From the NCBI RefSeq assembly GCF_010731295.1, contig NZ_AP022579.1, positions 4,030,001-4,094,000 on the forward strand: a DNA stretch of 64,000 bases, written 5' to 3'. Positions 16,773 to 25,305 of this stretch are shown piece after piece. Origin of the DNA: Mycolicibacterium boenickei. Its GTDB lineage: Bacteria > Actinomycetota > Actinomycetes > Mycobacteriales > Mycobacteriaceae. Made by a program: the position numbers and the translations under genes. Each line of letters starts with the position of its first letter. Position 1 is the stretch's first letter. The notes below the pieces were generated by a model. It made no database searches. It worked only from the letters and a program-made list of their open reading frames with translations, and was not told the DNA's origin.

Positions 16773-17485
16773 TCGGGCGGGCAGCCCAACTGACGCCCGA
16801 CGCCGACCGGCGGCGGGACCGGCTTGAGGCAGCCCAGGGGTTCGACCCCGGAGGAGTTCAGCAGCACTGCCGACTGGTGCGCATAGTTGACGCACACCAG
16901 AGAAGTGGCATCGGCGCGGCACCGGTAGTCGCCGAAGGCCAGGGACTTGCCCTCGTCCAGTTTGGCGCCGTCGCCGTAGCCGAATCGGCCCGGATCACCG
17001 TGCAGCGAGCCGATATCCACCGTTTCCCCGGTGAAGTCCACCCAGCCGGGGATCCACTGGCCCTCCACGTCGGCCGGTTTCGACGGCAGATCGTCGGCCT
17101 TGATCAGGCACGCCAGCTGGCCGTTGACGTTCTTGTCGGTCGCGCACCGAGCGGTGCCCGAGGGGGCGACGAACGCGACGTCCTCGCCGAGGCTGGTGGA
17201 TTGCCCGTCGCGCGTCGCGGTGTGGAATCCGGACGCATCGACCGGGGTGCCTGCCTCCACCCACTTGATCACCCGGTTCATCGGGGTCCCGGCGGCCGGT
17301 GCCGTGGTGGGCATCGGCGATGTCGTCGTCGTGGTGGGCGTGGTGGTCTTGATGTGTGGGGCGCCGGCCGGCATCGACATCCGGGGCTGCGAAGTCGGCT
17401 GCGACTCGTGCCCCCCTCCGGACGAGCAGGCCGCCACCAGAGCCGCCGAAAGCACAGCAGCCCCAACAGTCACAACGGTGCGCAT
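16769..17485 (-). CDS. lppI: LppI-like lipoprotein
   Basis: A 238-residue secreted lipoprotein with signal peptide MRTVVTVGAAVLSAALVAAC and lipobox LVAAC, so the mature protein starts at Cys20. A low-complexity Thr/Pro linker (about residues 47-68) precedes a compact extracellular domain with several cysteines (ARCATD, LACLIK, YRCRADATSLVCVNY, LGCL, LGCPPD), probably disulfide-bonded. Its neighbour lipT and the rbpA side match the Rv2046 (lppI) locus from memory. Biological role unknown. Confidence 0.75.
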   Translation of the reverse strand: MRTVVTVGAAVLSAALVAACSSGGGHESQPTSQPRMSMPAGAPHIKTTTPTTTTTSPMPTTAPAAGTPMNRVIKWVEAGTPVDASGFHTATRDGQSTSLGEDVAFVAPSGTARCATDKNVNGQLACLIKADDLPSKPADVEGQWIPGWVDFTGETVDIGSLHGDPGRFGYGDGAKLDEGKSLAFGDYRCRADATSLVCVNYAHQSAVLLNSSGVEPLGCLKPVPPPVGVGRQLGCPPD

Positions 17486-17561
17486 ACCCGCAAGGCTAGC
17501 GGGCGCGTGTCACGGCCACCGCCTGTCCGTCGACACCCGTCTAGTTCGATACGGTCGGTTC

Positions 17562-19076
17562 ATGCACGAGCGGACAGTCCGGGCAAATATCAGTACCGGC
17601 ATCGTCGAGGGCTTCACGCGCGACGGCGTACACCGTTGGCGCTCCATTCCTTACGCCAAGCCGCCGGTCGGCCGACTGCGTCTGCGGGCACCCGAACCGG
17701 CCGAGCCATGGCCCGGAGTGCGCTACTGCCACGGGTTCGGTTACTGCGCACCTCAGCAACGTCGCTACACGGTGGTCGGGGTGGGCAAGCACCAGCCGAT
17801 GAGCGAGGACTGCCTGACGCTCAACGTGGTGGCGCCGGAGCACCCCGACGACTCCGAAGGTCCGCTGCCGGTGATGTTCTTCGTGCACGGCGGCGGCTAC
17901 ATCCTGGGCAGCTCGGCCACCCCCATCTATGACGGTGCCGCGCTGGCCCGTCGCGGTTGCGTGTTCGTCTCCGTGAACTACCGGCTGGGCATGCTCGGGT
18001 GTGTCGAGCTGTCGTCGTTGTCGACTCCGGAGCATCCGATCGATGACAACCTGTTCCTGCGCGACCTGGTGTTGGCGCTGCGCTGGGTACGCGACAACAT
18101 CGCCGTATTCGGCGGCGACCCCGACAACGTGACGATCTTCGGCGAGAGTGCGGGTGCACATGCGGTCGCGACCCTGCTCGCCGTGCCCGACGCCGAGGGG
18201 CTGTTCGCCCGGGTGATCTCCGAGAGCCCGGCCAGCGGGATGGTCAGCTCCGCGGAAGCCGCCGCCCGGATCGCCGATCAGCTCGCCGAATTGGTCAGTC
18301 CCGATGGAGGATCGGCGGCCGAGGCGCTGATGTCCGCGCGGCCGGCCGAGCTGGGCCGAGCCTTGGAAACCATGATCCAGCGCGGCCAGACGGATATGCC
18401 GGGCGCGTTTCCGGTCGGCCCGACATTCGGCACCGATTACCTACCGGTCGATCCGGTCACCGCGATGGCCGAGGGAAGCGCACACCGGGTTCCGCTGATC
18501 GTCGGCAACAATGCCGACGAGGGACGGCTGTTCACGCGGTTCCTCCAGTTGCTGCCCACCAACGAGCCGATGATCGAGAAGCTGTTCGCCCGTACCGATC
18601 CCGAGGAGCGGCGCCGGATCGTGGCGGCCTACCCGGACTATCCGAGCAGCGCGGCCTGCGTACGGCTCGGTGGCGACTTCGCGTTCGCGTCGGCCACCTG
18701 GCAGATCGCCGAGGCACACAGCAGGCACGCACCCACGTATGTGTACCGCTACGACTATGCGCCGCGGACCCTGCACTGGGCGGGGCTGGGCGCGACGCAC
18801 GCCATGGAGTTGTTGGCGGTGTTCGACACGTACCACACGACTTACGGCGCGCTGCTGACCGCGGTCGGCGACCGCACGTCGGCCCGCCGGGTCAGCCGTG
18901 ATGTGCAGAGACGCTGGCGGGAGTTCACCCGGACCGGTGAACCGGGGCCGGGCTGGCCCGCCTACGACACCGACGACCGGGCGGTGTTCGTGTTCGACCG
19001 CCGGCCCCGCGTCGAATACGACCCTCGGGCGGTGCGGCGTCAGGCCTGGGAAGGGTTCACGCTCGCCGAGGGCTGA
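17562..19076 (+). CDS. lipT: Type B carboxylesterase (LipT-like)
   Basis: A 504-residue alpha/beta-hydrolase of the carboxylesterase type B family. The start at ATG 17562 (MHERTVRANISTGIVEGF) lies before the conserved RWRSIPYAKPPVGRLRL block. The oxyanion hole is FFVHGGGYILGSS and the catalytic serine is S196 in FGESAGAHAV. Asp/Glu and His candidates lie in GNNADEGRLF and GATHAMELLAVF. There is no signal peptide. It corresponds to Rv2045c. The amine oxidase gene follows 65 bp downstream on the same strand. Confidence 0.9.
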   Translation: MHERTVRANISTGIVEGFTRDGVHRWRSIPYAKPPVGRLRLRAPEPAEPWPGVRYCHGFGYCAPQQRRYTVVGVGKHQPMSEDCLTLNVVAPEHPDDSEGPLPVMFFVHGGGYILGSSATPIYDGAALARRGCVFVSVNYRLGMLGCVELSSLSTPEHPIDDNLFLRDLVLALRWVRDNIAVFGGDPDNVTIFGESAGAHAVATLLAVPDAEGLFARVISESPASGMVSSAEAAARIADQLAELVSPDGGSAAEALMSARPAELGRALETMIQRGQTDMPGAFPVGPTFGTDYLPVDPVTAMAEGSAHRVPLIVGNNADEGRLFTRFLQLLPTNEPMIEKLFARTDPEERRRIVAAYPDYPSSAACVRLGGDFAFASATWQIAEAHSRHAPTYVYRYDYAPRTLHWAGLGATHAMELLAVFDTYHTTYGALLTAVGDRTSARRVSRDVQRRWREFTRTGEPGPGWPAYDTDDRAVFVFDRRPRVEYDPRAVRRQAWEGFTLAEG

Positions 19077-19141
19077 TCTCGTCACTGTCACTCTGGTCGA
19101 TTTGCTGCAGGGGGTCGGCGGGATGTGGTTGCGTATCCGGT

Positions 19142-21079
19142 GTGGACTACCCCCTGGATCCGCTGTCCGCCGACGAGTTTCGCGCGGTGGCAGCGATATT
19201 GCGGCGTGAGCACGGAGTCGGGGAGGGCTGGCGGGTCGCCTCAGTGGAACTCGCCGAGCCGTCCAAGGCGGAGCTGGCCGAGTTCGACGGCGGTGGCGCG
19301 ACCCCGGCCCGGCGGGCGGCCGTCATCTGTCTGGATCGATCGGCCAACGCCACCTACAAGGGCGTGGTGTCGCTGACCGACGACCGGGTCGAGAATTTCG
19401 ACCACGTCCCGGGTGTTCAGGCCAACTTCACCGTCGACGAGTTCGTCGAATGCGACGAGGTGCTGCGCAGGCATCCCGACGTCATCGCCGCGCTCGCCCG
19501 ACGCGGTATCACGGACCTGGACAACGTGTTCATGGACACCTGGACCTACGGTGACGCGGTCGCGCCGCCCGAATACCGCGACCGGCGGATCGGGTGGTCG
19601 GACACCTGGTACAAGCAGGCCGCCGGGGCCAATCCGTACGCCCACCCGGTCAGCGGCCTGCATTGCGTGATCGACGTCAACAGCATGGAGGTGCTGCGGG
19701 TCGAGGATGACGGCAGCAACGAAAAACCCGATGTGATGGGCGAATACGTCCCGCGCCACATCCCGGATCGGATCCGGTCGGCCTCGCGCCGACAGCCCCT
19801 CAAGCCGCTGAACATCACCCAGCCCGATGGTCCGTCGTTCACCTTGGACGGCAACCTGCTCCAGTGGCAGAACTGGTCGTTGCGGGTCGGCTTCAACCAC
19901 CGTGAGGGGATGACGCTGCACAGCGTGCGGTACCGCGACGGTGAGACGAATCGTTCGGTGGCCCACCGGATGTCGTTCGCCGAGATGGTGGTGCCCTACC
20001 GGGACTCCTCGGTCGACCACTTCCGGCGTACCGCGTTCGACATCGGCGAGTGGGGTCTGGGATTCATGACCACCTCGCTGGAGCTGGGCTGTGACTGTCT
20101 CGGCGAGATCCGTTATCTGGACGCGGTTCTGCACGACAGTAAGGGGGAGCCCTACACGATCACCAACGCGATCTGCATCCACGAAGAAGACAACGCGGTG
20201 CTGTGGAAGCACGTCGACCACGACGCCGGTGCCGAGGTGCGCCGGATGCGCAGGCTCACACTGTCATTCCATGTCACGGTGGCCAACTACGAGTACCTGG
20301 TGTACTGGCGGCTGTACCAGGACGGCAACATCGAGTGCGAGGTCCGCGCCACGGGGATCATGGTCACCACACCGTTCCCGGCCGGGCCGACGCCGAAGAA
20401 CGGCACCCTGGTCGACGAGCGTACCTATGCGCCGTTCCATCAGCATTTCCTGATCGCCCGGTTGGACCTCGACATCGACGGGACCGACAACACGGTCTAC
20501 ATGACCGAGTCGTACGCGGAACCGATCAGCCCCGACAACCCGTACGGCCTGTCGCTGGTGGTGCACAACCAGGCGTTGCGCACCGAGCAGGAGGGCAAGC
20601 AGGATGTCAGCTTCGCCACCCAGCGGGCGTGGAAGGTGGTCAACACCAACGTCGTCAACGGCCTGGGCACGCACCCGTCCTACAAGCTCGTCCCCACCGG
20701 GGCGATCCCGGCCATGTTCGATCCGGCCTCGCCGGTGGTGCAACGCGCCAATGTCATCACCCACACCCTGTGGGTGACCCCGAACCGGCCCGACGAACGC
20801 TGGCCGGCGGGGGAGTTCGTCAACCAATCGGTGGCCGACACCGGGCTGGGTGAGTGGACCAGGGCGGACCGGTCGATCGACAACACCGATGTGGTGCTCT
20901 GGTACGTGTTCGGCATCCACCACATCACCCGCCCGGAGGACTGGCCGGTGATGCCCGTGGACGTGGTGTCGTTCTGGCTCAAGCCGTTCGGGTTCTTCGA
21001 CCGCAACCCGGCGCTGGACGTGGCGCCGACCCCGCCGGACGCCTGCGCGCACGGTCACGCCAAGGCGGCGCATCATTAG
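19142..21079 (+). CDS. Copper-containing primary amine oxidase
   Basis: Oxidatively deaminates primary amines such as tyramine or phenylethylamine to aldehydes, ammonia and H2O2. It has 645 residues from a GTG start, the usual length for bacterial enzymes without a D1 domain. The topaquinone precursor is Tyr383 in the N-Y-E-Y motif of VANYEYLVYW. The copper ligands are the H-x-H of FHQHFLIARLD and the third His in GIHHITRPEDWPVMPVD. The catalytic base is probably Asp in DNVFMDTW. No signal peptide is seen. The kinase-like gene 45 bp downstream may be co-regulated. Confidence 0.95.
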   Translation: MDYPLDPLSADEFRAVAAILRREHGVGEGWRVASVELAEPSKAELAEFDGGGATPARRAAVICLDRSANATYKGVVSLTDDRVENFDHVPGVQANFTVDEFVECDEVLRRHPDVIAALARRGITDLDNVFMDTWTYGDAVAPPEYRDRRIGWSDTWYKQAAGANPYAHPVSGLHCVIDVNSMEVLRVEDDGSNEKPDVMGEYVPRHIPDRIRSASRRQPLKPLNITQPDGPSFTLDGNLLQWQNWSLRVGFNHREGMTLHSVRYRDGETNRSVAHRMSFAEMVVPYRDSSVDHFRRTAFDIGEWGLGFMTTSLELGCDCLGEIRYLDAVLHDSKGEPYTITNAICIHEEDNAVLWKHVDHDAGAEVRRMRRLTLSFHVTVANYEYLVYWRLYQDGNIECEVRATGIMVTTPFPAGPTPKNGTLVDERTYAPFHQHFLIARLDLDIDGTDNTVYMTESYAEPISPDNPYGLSLVVHNQALRTEQEGKQDVSFATQRAWKVVNTNVVNGLGTHPSYKLVPTGAIPAMFDPASPVVQRANVITHTLWVTPNRPDERWPAGEFVNQSVADTGLGEWTRADRSIDNTDVVLWYVFGIHHITRPEDWPVMPVDVVSFWLKPFGFFDRNPALDVAPTPPDACAHGHAKAAHH

Positions 21080-21080
21080 T

Positions 21081-21092
21081 TGACACCTGTCA
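21081..21092. promoter_or_regulatory. Small inverted repeat upstream of the kinase-like gene
   Basis: TGACA-CC-TGTCA lies two bases after the amine oxidase stop and 33 bp before the GTG at 21125. It overlaps a TTGACA hexamer (21080-21085). It could be an operator over a -35 box, but no convincing -10 is seen at standard spacing. Confidence 0.3.
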
Positions 21093-21124
21093 TATGTGAT
21101 GCGGAACACTGCTACGTTGCCTGT

Positions 21125-23131
21125 GTGCAACCGACTCAGACCGCCGTGCTCGACCGCCCCGAAGACCTGACCTGTGACTGGCTGACCACTGCGCTGGGTT
21201 CCGGCCCGGTCAGTGGATTCAGTTTCGAGCGGATCGGAACCGGCCAGATGAGCGAGTGCTATCGCGTTTCGCTGAGCTACGCGCCGGACGCCGAGGGCCC
21301 GGTGTCGGTGGTGCTGAAGGTGGCCGCCACCGACCCCAACAGCCGCCAGACCGGGCTGGCGCTGGGGCTCTACGAACGTGAGGTCCGGTTCTACACCGAT
21401 ATCGCCCCGGCCCTGGCTCCCTGGCCGGTCGCGCCGTGCTACCACGCCGCGATCGACACGCAAACCGGCGCATTCGACCTGCTGCTGGGCGATGCCGTAC
21501 CCGCGGTGGTGGGTGACGAGATCCGCGGCGCCACAGTCGAACAGGCTGGGGTGGCGCTCACCGAGCTGGGCCGCATGCACGGGTCGGCGGCGGGTGCCGA
21601 GGCACTGAACCGGGCTGAGTGGCTCAACCGTGAGGCCCCGGTCAACCAGGGTCTGATCGCCGGCCTGTACGCGGCATTCGTCGAGCGCTACGCGGGCCTG
21701 ATCACGCCGGAACAGCGCCGGGTGTGCGAACGTCTCGTCGAGAGTTTCGACGCCTACCTGGCCGACGAGGGCGCGCCCGAGCGGCCGATGGGTCTGGTGC
21801 ACGGCGACTACCGGCTCGACAACATGCTGTTCGGCGATGCGGGCGCGGACCGGACGCTGACCGTGGTCGACTGGCAGACCGTCACCAGAGGACCGGCGTT
21901 CACCGACGTCGCGTACTTCATCGGCTGCGCCCTGCCCGTCGAGCAGCGCCGCGCCCACTACGACGAGTTGCTGACGACCTATCACCGCGCGCTCGGACCG
22001 GACTCGGCGCTGACGCTCGATCAGGTGCGCGACGGCATCCGCAGGCAGAGCTTCTTCGGCGTGATGATGGCGATCATCTCCTCGATGCTGGTGGAACGTA
22101 CCGAACGCGGCGACGCGATGTTCATGACGATGCTCGACCGGCACTGCAGCCACGTCCTCGACACCCACGCGCTCGATGTCCTTGCGCCACCGGCCATCCC
22201 GGAGCCGTTGGTGCCCGCCGCCGAGGACGAGTTCGCGCACACCCCCACCGGCGAAGACCTGTGGAACGAGAGCTGGTACTTCGACTTCGTCGACGCCGAG
22301 GCGGGATTCGGCGGCTGGTTCCGGCTGGGGTTGATCCCCAACCAGGACACCGCCTGGGTCAATGTCCTGTTCTGCGGTCCGGGGATTCCGACCGTGGCGC
22401 TCAACGACTTTCACGCGCCGCCGGCCGAACCGTCGGCGGTCAAGGGGGAGGGGGTCGAGCTGAACCTGCACCCGGACGAGCCGCTGGAGGTATACCGCCT
22501 GACCGCCACGGGCACCGGCGAGGCTTTCGACGACCCGTCGGCATTGCTGCGCGGCGAGTCGGGGCAGGCCATCTCCGTGACGCTGGACCTGACCTGGCAC
22601 ACCGCCGGCGTCCCGTACCAGTACCGGATCACCCCGCGCTACGAGATCCCGTGCACGGTGACGGGGACGGTGATCATCGGCGATCAGACCCACACCGTCG
22701 AAGCCGTCGCGGGCCAGCGGGACCATTCGTGGGGTGTGCGGGACTGGTGGGCGATGAACTGGGTGTGGAGCGCGATCCACCTCGATGACGGCACCCACCT
22801 GCACGGTGTGGACATCCGGATTCCCGGGATGCCGCCGATCGGTATCGGCTATTCACAGCGCGAAGGCCAACCGCTCGTCGAATTGCAGGCAGTGACAGCG
22901 CAATACACGGTCGGCGACGACGGTCTGCCGGTGTCGACCACACTCACGCTGCAACCCGGCGACACCGAGGTAACCGTGGACATCCAGGGCCATGCGCCGG
23001 TGCTGCTGGTGGCTCCGGGAGATGACGGCGCCGGCCGCGTCAGTCAGTTCCCCCGGGCCTGGGCGAAGGTGCGCACCGCCGACGGGCGCACCGGGATCGG
23101 CTGGCTGGAGTGGAACCGCAACCTGGGCTGA
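21125..23131 (+). CDS. Fused aminoglycoside/ecdysteroid-kinase-like domain plus lipocalin-like C-terminal domain protein
   Basis: A 668-residue two-part protein. Residues about 1-350 form a protein-kinase-like phosphotransferase (APH/EcKL) domain. The catalytic loop is GLVHGDYRLDNMLF and the metal-binding segment VVDWQTVTRGPAFTDVAYFIG. Residues about 370-668 are a beta-rich domain with a tryptophan-rich GQRDHSWGVRDWWAMNWVWSAIHL motif. That motif resembles the DUF7064/7065 and AttH-like hydroxylated-lipid-binding domains often found near steroid or terpenoid genes. The start GTG at 21125 is chosen because the upstream codons run into the intergenic inverted repeat. The substrate is unknown, perhaps an isoprenoid or steroid alcohol. 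Confidence 0.75.
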   Translation: MQPTQTAVLDRPEDLTCDWLTTALGSGPVSGFSFERIGTGQMSECYRVSLSYAPDAEGPVSVVLKVAATDPNSRQTGLALGLYEREVRFYTDIAPALAPWPVAPCYHAAIDTQTGAFDLLLGDAVPAVVGDEIRGATVEQAGVALTELGRMHGSAAGAEALNRAEWLNREAPVNQGLIAGLYAAFVERYAGLITPEQRRVCERLVESFDAYLADEGAPERPMGLVHGDYRLDNMLFGDAGADRTLTVVDWQTVTRGPAFTDVAYFIGCALPVEQRRAHYDELLTTYHRALGPDSALTLDQVRDGIRRQSFFGVMMAIISSMLVERTERGDAMFMTMLDRHCSHVLDTHALDVLAPPAIPEPLVPAAEDEFAHTPTGEDLWNESWYFDFVDAEAGFGGWFRLGLIPNQDTAWVNVLFCGPGIPTVALNDFHAPPAEPSAVKGEGVELNLHPDEPLEVYRLTATGTGEAFDDPSALLRGESGQAISVTLDLTWHTAGVPYQYRITPRYEIPCTVTGTVIIGDQTHTVEAVAGQRDHSWGVRDWWAMNWVWSAIHLDDGTHLHGVDIRIPGMPPIGIGYSQREGQPLVELQAVTAQYTVGDDGLPVSTTLTLQPGDTEVTVDIQGHAPVLLVAPGDDGAGRVSQFPRAWAKVRTADGRTGIGWLEWNRNLG

Positions 23132-23147
23132 CGCAGGCCCCTTTGCA

Positions 23148-23213
23148 CCGCGAGCGTGCGCGTCTGTCGGCCGACACGCCGCGTTTGAGCGGCGGTCTGT
23201 GCACGCTCGCCGG
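23148..23213 (+). repeat. Dispersed palindromic repeat, copy A
   Basis: One of three related elements in the window. Perfect 10-bp outer arms are GCGAGCGTGC (23150-23159) and its complement (23201-23210). An inner perfect palindrome TGTCGGCCGACA sits at 23165-23176. It lies between the kinase-like gene and the DUF167 gene, in the opposite orientation to copy B. Confidence 0.7.
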
Positions 23214-23216
23214 CGA

Positions 23217-23444
23217 TCAGGTGATGCGAAAACGCTTGAGCCGCGCAGTCGCTCCGGAGATCAACTCCACGCGGCTGCGCGGCACGCCCAGATGCTGGGC
23301 CAGCAGTTTGGTGACGGCGTCATTGGCCTTGCCGTCGACAGCGCGCTCCTGCACATAGATGGTGAGCTCACCGTCGTCGGCGACCTCGACCAGCGGGCCT
23401 TTGCGGCTGCCGGGTTTGACGCGGACGGCGACGGTTTCGCTCAC
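23217..23444 (-). CDS. DUF167 (UPF0235) family protein
   Basis: A 75-residue protein of the YggU/UPF0235 fold. It starts with VSETVAVRVKPGSRKGP (GTG at 23444) and has the family signature GKANDAVTKLLAQHLGVPRSRVELISG. An upstream codon at 23513 would add residues encoded by palindromic repeat copy B, so the shorter form is preferred. Function unknown. The gene is bracketed by repeat copies A and B in inverted orientation. Confidence 0.8.
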   Translation of the reverse strand: MSETVAVRVKPGSRKGPLVEVADDGELTIYVQERAVDGKANDAVTKLLAQHLGVPRSRVELISGATARLKRFRIT

Positions 23445-23458
23445 GCCGCCATCGTGAC

Positions 23459-23520
23459 GCGAGTGTGCGCAAAATGCTGCCGCGCGGCGGCGTGTCGCGG
23501 AGCAGACACGCACGCTCGCG
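23459..23520 (-). repeat. Dispersed palindromic repeat, copy B
   Basis: Outer arms are GCGAGTGTGCG (23459-23469) and CGCACGCTCGC (23509-23519), with one mismatch; the inner stem is CGTGTC/GACACG. Read on the minus strand it matches copy C at 44288-44347 closely; even the translations agree (RACVSAP.HAA..QHFAHT). It lies between the thiolase stop and the DUF167 start. Confidence 0.75.
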
Positions 23521-23532
23521 CGGCAACGGGGA

Positions 23533-24732
23533 TCACCGGGCGACGATCACCGAGGAACCGTGGCCGAACAGGCCCTGGTTGGCGGTCACGCCGACCTTCG
23601 CGCCCTCGACCTGCCTGCCGGTGGCCTGACCCTTGAGCTGCCAGGTCAACTCGCACACCTGCGCGATGGCCTGGGCCGGGATGGCCTCGCCGAAGCAGGC
23701 CAGACCGCCGGACGGGTTGACCGGGACGCGGCCGCCGATGGTGGTCGCGCCCGAACGCAGCAGCTGCTCGCCTTCACCCTTGGCGCACAGGCCCAGGTGC
23801 TCGTACCAGTCCAGCTCGAGCGCGGTGGACAGGTCGTAGACCTCGGCCAGGCTGACGTCCTCGGGGCCGATGCCCGCCTCGGCGTAGGCCGCGTCGAGGA
23901 TCTGGTCCTTGAACACCCGCTCCGGAGCCGGCACGACGGCGGTGGAATCCGTTGCGATGTCCGGCAATTCGGGCAGGTGCTGCGGGTAGCGCGGGGTCAC
24001 GGTGGAGATGGCGCGCACCGAGGGCACGCCCTCCAGCGAGCCCAGGTGCTTGCGGGCGAAGTCCGCGCTCGCCACGATCAGCGCGGCGGCGCCGTCGGAG
24101 GTGGCGCAGATGTCGAGCTGGCGCAGGGGGTCGGAGACCACGGGGCTGGCCAGGACGTCTTCGATCGCGGATTCCTTGCGGTAGCGCGCATTCGGGTTCT
24201 GCAGGCCGTGGCGCGAGTTCTTCACCTTCACCTGGGCGAAGTCCTCGGCGGTGGCGCCGTACAGATCCATCCGGCGCCGGGCCAGCAGGGCGAAGTACAC
24301 CGGGTTCATCGCGCCGAGCAGGTGGAAGCGCTGCCAGTCCGGATCGTTCTTGCGCTCGCCGCCGACGGGCGCGAACGCACCCTTGGGCGTCGTGTCGGCG
24401 CCGATCACCAGGGCGACATCGCAGAATCCGGCCAGGATCTGGGCGCGGGCGCTCTGCAGTGCCTGCGAGCCCGATGCGCAGGCCGCGTAGCTCGAGGACA
24501 CCGGCACGCCGTTCCAGCCCAGCTTCTGGGCGAACGTCGACCCGGCGATGAAGCCCGGGTAGCCGTTGCGGATGGTGTCGGCACCGGCGATGAACTGGAT
24601 CTGCTGGGCGTTCAGGCCGGCCTCGGCCAGGGCGGCCCGCGCGGCGACGACGCCGTACTCGGTGAAGTCGCGTCCCCACTTGCCCCACGGGTGCATGCCC
24701 GCGCCGAGGATGTACAAAGGCTCTGGACTCAT
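23533..24732 (-). CDS. Thiolase-family protein (acetyl-CoA acetyltransferase/SCP-x type)
   Basis: A 399-residue thiolase-like protein starting MSPEPLYILGAGMHPWGKWG at 24732. The active-site cysteine is in SSYAACASGSQAL, and the C-terminal GGLACFGEAIPAQAI segment replaces the classic GGxxxxGHPxGAS-type loop, as in the lipid-transfer-protein subgroup. These act in degradation of sterols or branched acyl-CoAs together with DUF35 OB-fold partners. It follows the OB-fold gene directly (1-bp overlap), as Rv1627c follows its partner. The exact substrate is not known. Confidence 0.88.
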   Translation of the reverse strand: MSPEPLYILGAGMHPWGKWGRDFTEYGVVAARAALAEAGLNAQQIQFIAGADTIRNGYPGFIAGSTFAQKLGWNGVPVSSSYAACASGSQALQSARAQILAGFCDVALVIGADTTPKGAFAPVGGERKNDPDWQRFHLLGAMNPVYFALLARRRMDLYGATAEDFAQVKVKNSRHGLQNPNARYRKESAIEDVLASPVVSDPLRQLDICATSDGAAALIVASADFARKHLGSLEGVPSVRAISTVTPRYPQHLPELPDIATDSTAVVPAPERVFKDQILDAAYAEAGIGPEDVSLAEVYDLSTALELDWYEHLGLCAKGEGEQLLRSGATTIGGRVPVNPSGGLACFGEAIPAQAIAQVCELTWQLKGQATGRQVEGAKVGVTANQGLFGHGSSVIVAR

Positions 24733-25196
24733 CAGGCTGTGCCCTCCTTGCTCCTCGCGTCCGCAACCCTCCAGGCGTGGGTGGTGCGCTCGACGCCCTC
24801 GTCGTCGGTGGAGAGCGTCATGGTGGTCAGCTCCATCTCCATGCCGACCTTGAGGTCGGCGGCGAGGGTGCCTTCGACGACCTTGCCGAGCACGATCAGA
24901 CCTTCGTCGGCCAGCTCGACCGCGGCGATCGCGAACGGCTCGAACGGGTCGGTCTTGGGGTACGGCGACGGCGGGAGATACCGATTCTCGGTGTAGCTCC
25001 ACACCTTTCCGCGGCGGGACAGCGGAACCAGGTCAAGGGTGTCGCTGTCGCAGGCCGGGTTGGGGCAGTTGTTCTCGCGCGGCGGGAACACGTAGGTGGC
25101 GCACTGGGTGCACTTGCCGCCGATCAGGTGGGTGGCACCGGCGTCGTCGGTGGCGAACCATCCGTCGATCGCGGGTTGCGAAGATGCTGCTGGCAC
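24732..25196 (-). CDS. Zn-ribbon OB-fold (DUF35) acyl-CoA partner protein
   Basis: A 154-residue protein with an N-terminal rubredoxin-like zinc ribbon (GGKCTQCATYVFPP...CPNPAC) and a C-terminal OB fold (GKVWSYTENRYLPPSPYP). In steroid and lipid pathways such proteins form complexes with thiolases or hydratases and contribute to acyl-CoA binding. Its stop overlaps the thiolase start, so the two are co-translated. The start is a GTG. It is divergent from the TetR gene across a palindrome-bearing promoter region. Confidence 0.87.
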   Translation of the reverse strand: MPAASSQPAIDGWFATDDAGATHLIGGKCTQCATYVFPPRENNCPNPACDSDTLDLVPLSRRGKVWSYTENRYLPPSPYPKTDPFEPFAIAAVELADEGLIVLGKVVEGTLAADLKVGMEMELTTMTLSTDDEGVERTTHAWRVADARSKEGTA

Positions 25197-25273
25197 GCGG
25201 CCAGCCTAAACGATCAAGACCGCAGAACTGAAACGTGTTGCAGTTTTGTCCCGCGGACCAAGATTTTCGGTTG

Positions 25274-25300
25274 AAGAGTACGAAACTGTTTCGTACTCTT
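25274..25300. promoter_or_regulatory. Perfect 27-bp palindromic operator upstream of the TetR gene
   Basis: The left arm AAGAGTACGAAAC (25274-25286), a single central T, then the exact reverse complement of the arm (25288-25300). It ends 5 bp before the TetR start, and the divergent OB-fold gene starts at 25196. Length and symmetry are typical of TetR-family operators. A looser pair, AAAC (25231-25234) with GTTT (25243-25246), lies nearer the divergent gene. Confidence 0.8.
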
Positions 25301-25305
25301 CGTGC

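Noticed and set aside
20264..22804. An 846-codon open frame on the minus strand across the amine oxidase and kinase-like genes
   Set aside because: It is a GC-rich antisense shadow. The plus-strand genes have catalytic motifs at the right places and the shadow translation is His/Arg/Val-rich with no family pattern.
23560..24996. 478-codon plus-strand frame over the thiolase and OB-fold genes
   Set aside because: The minus-strand thiolase and zinc-ribbon motifs are unambiguous.
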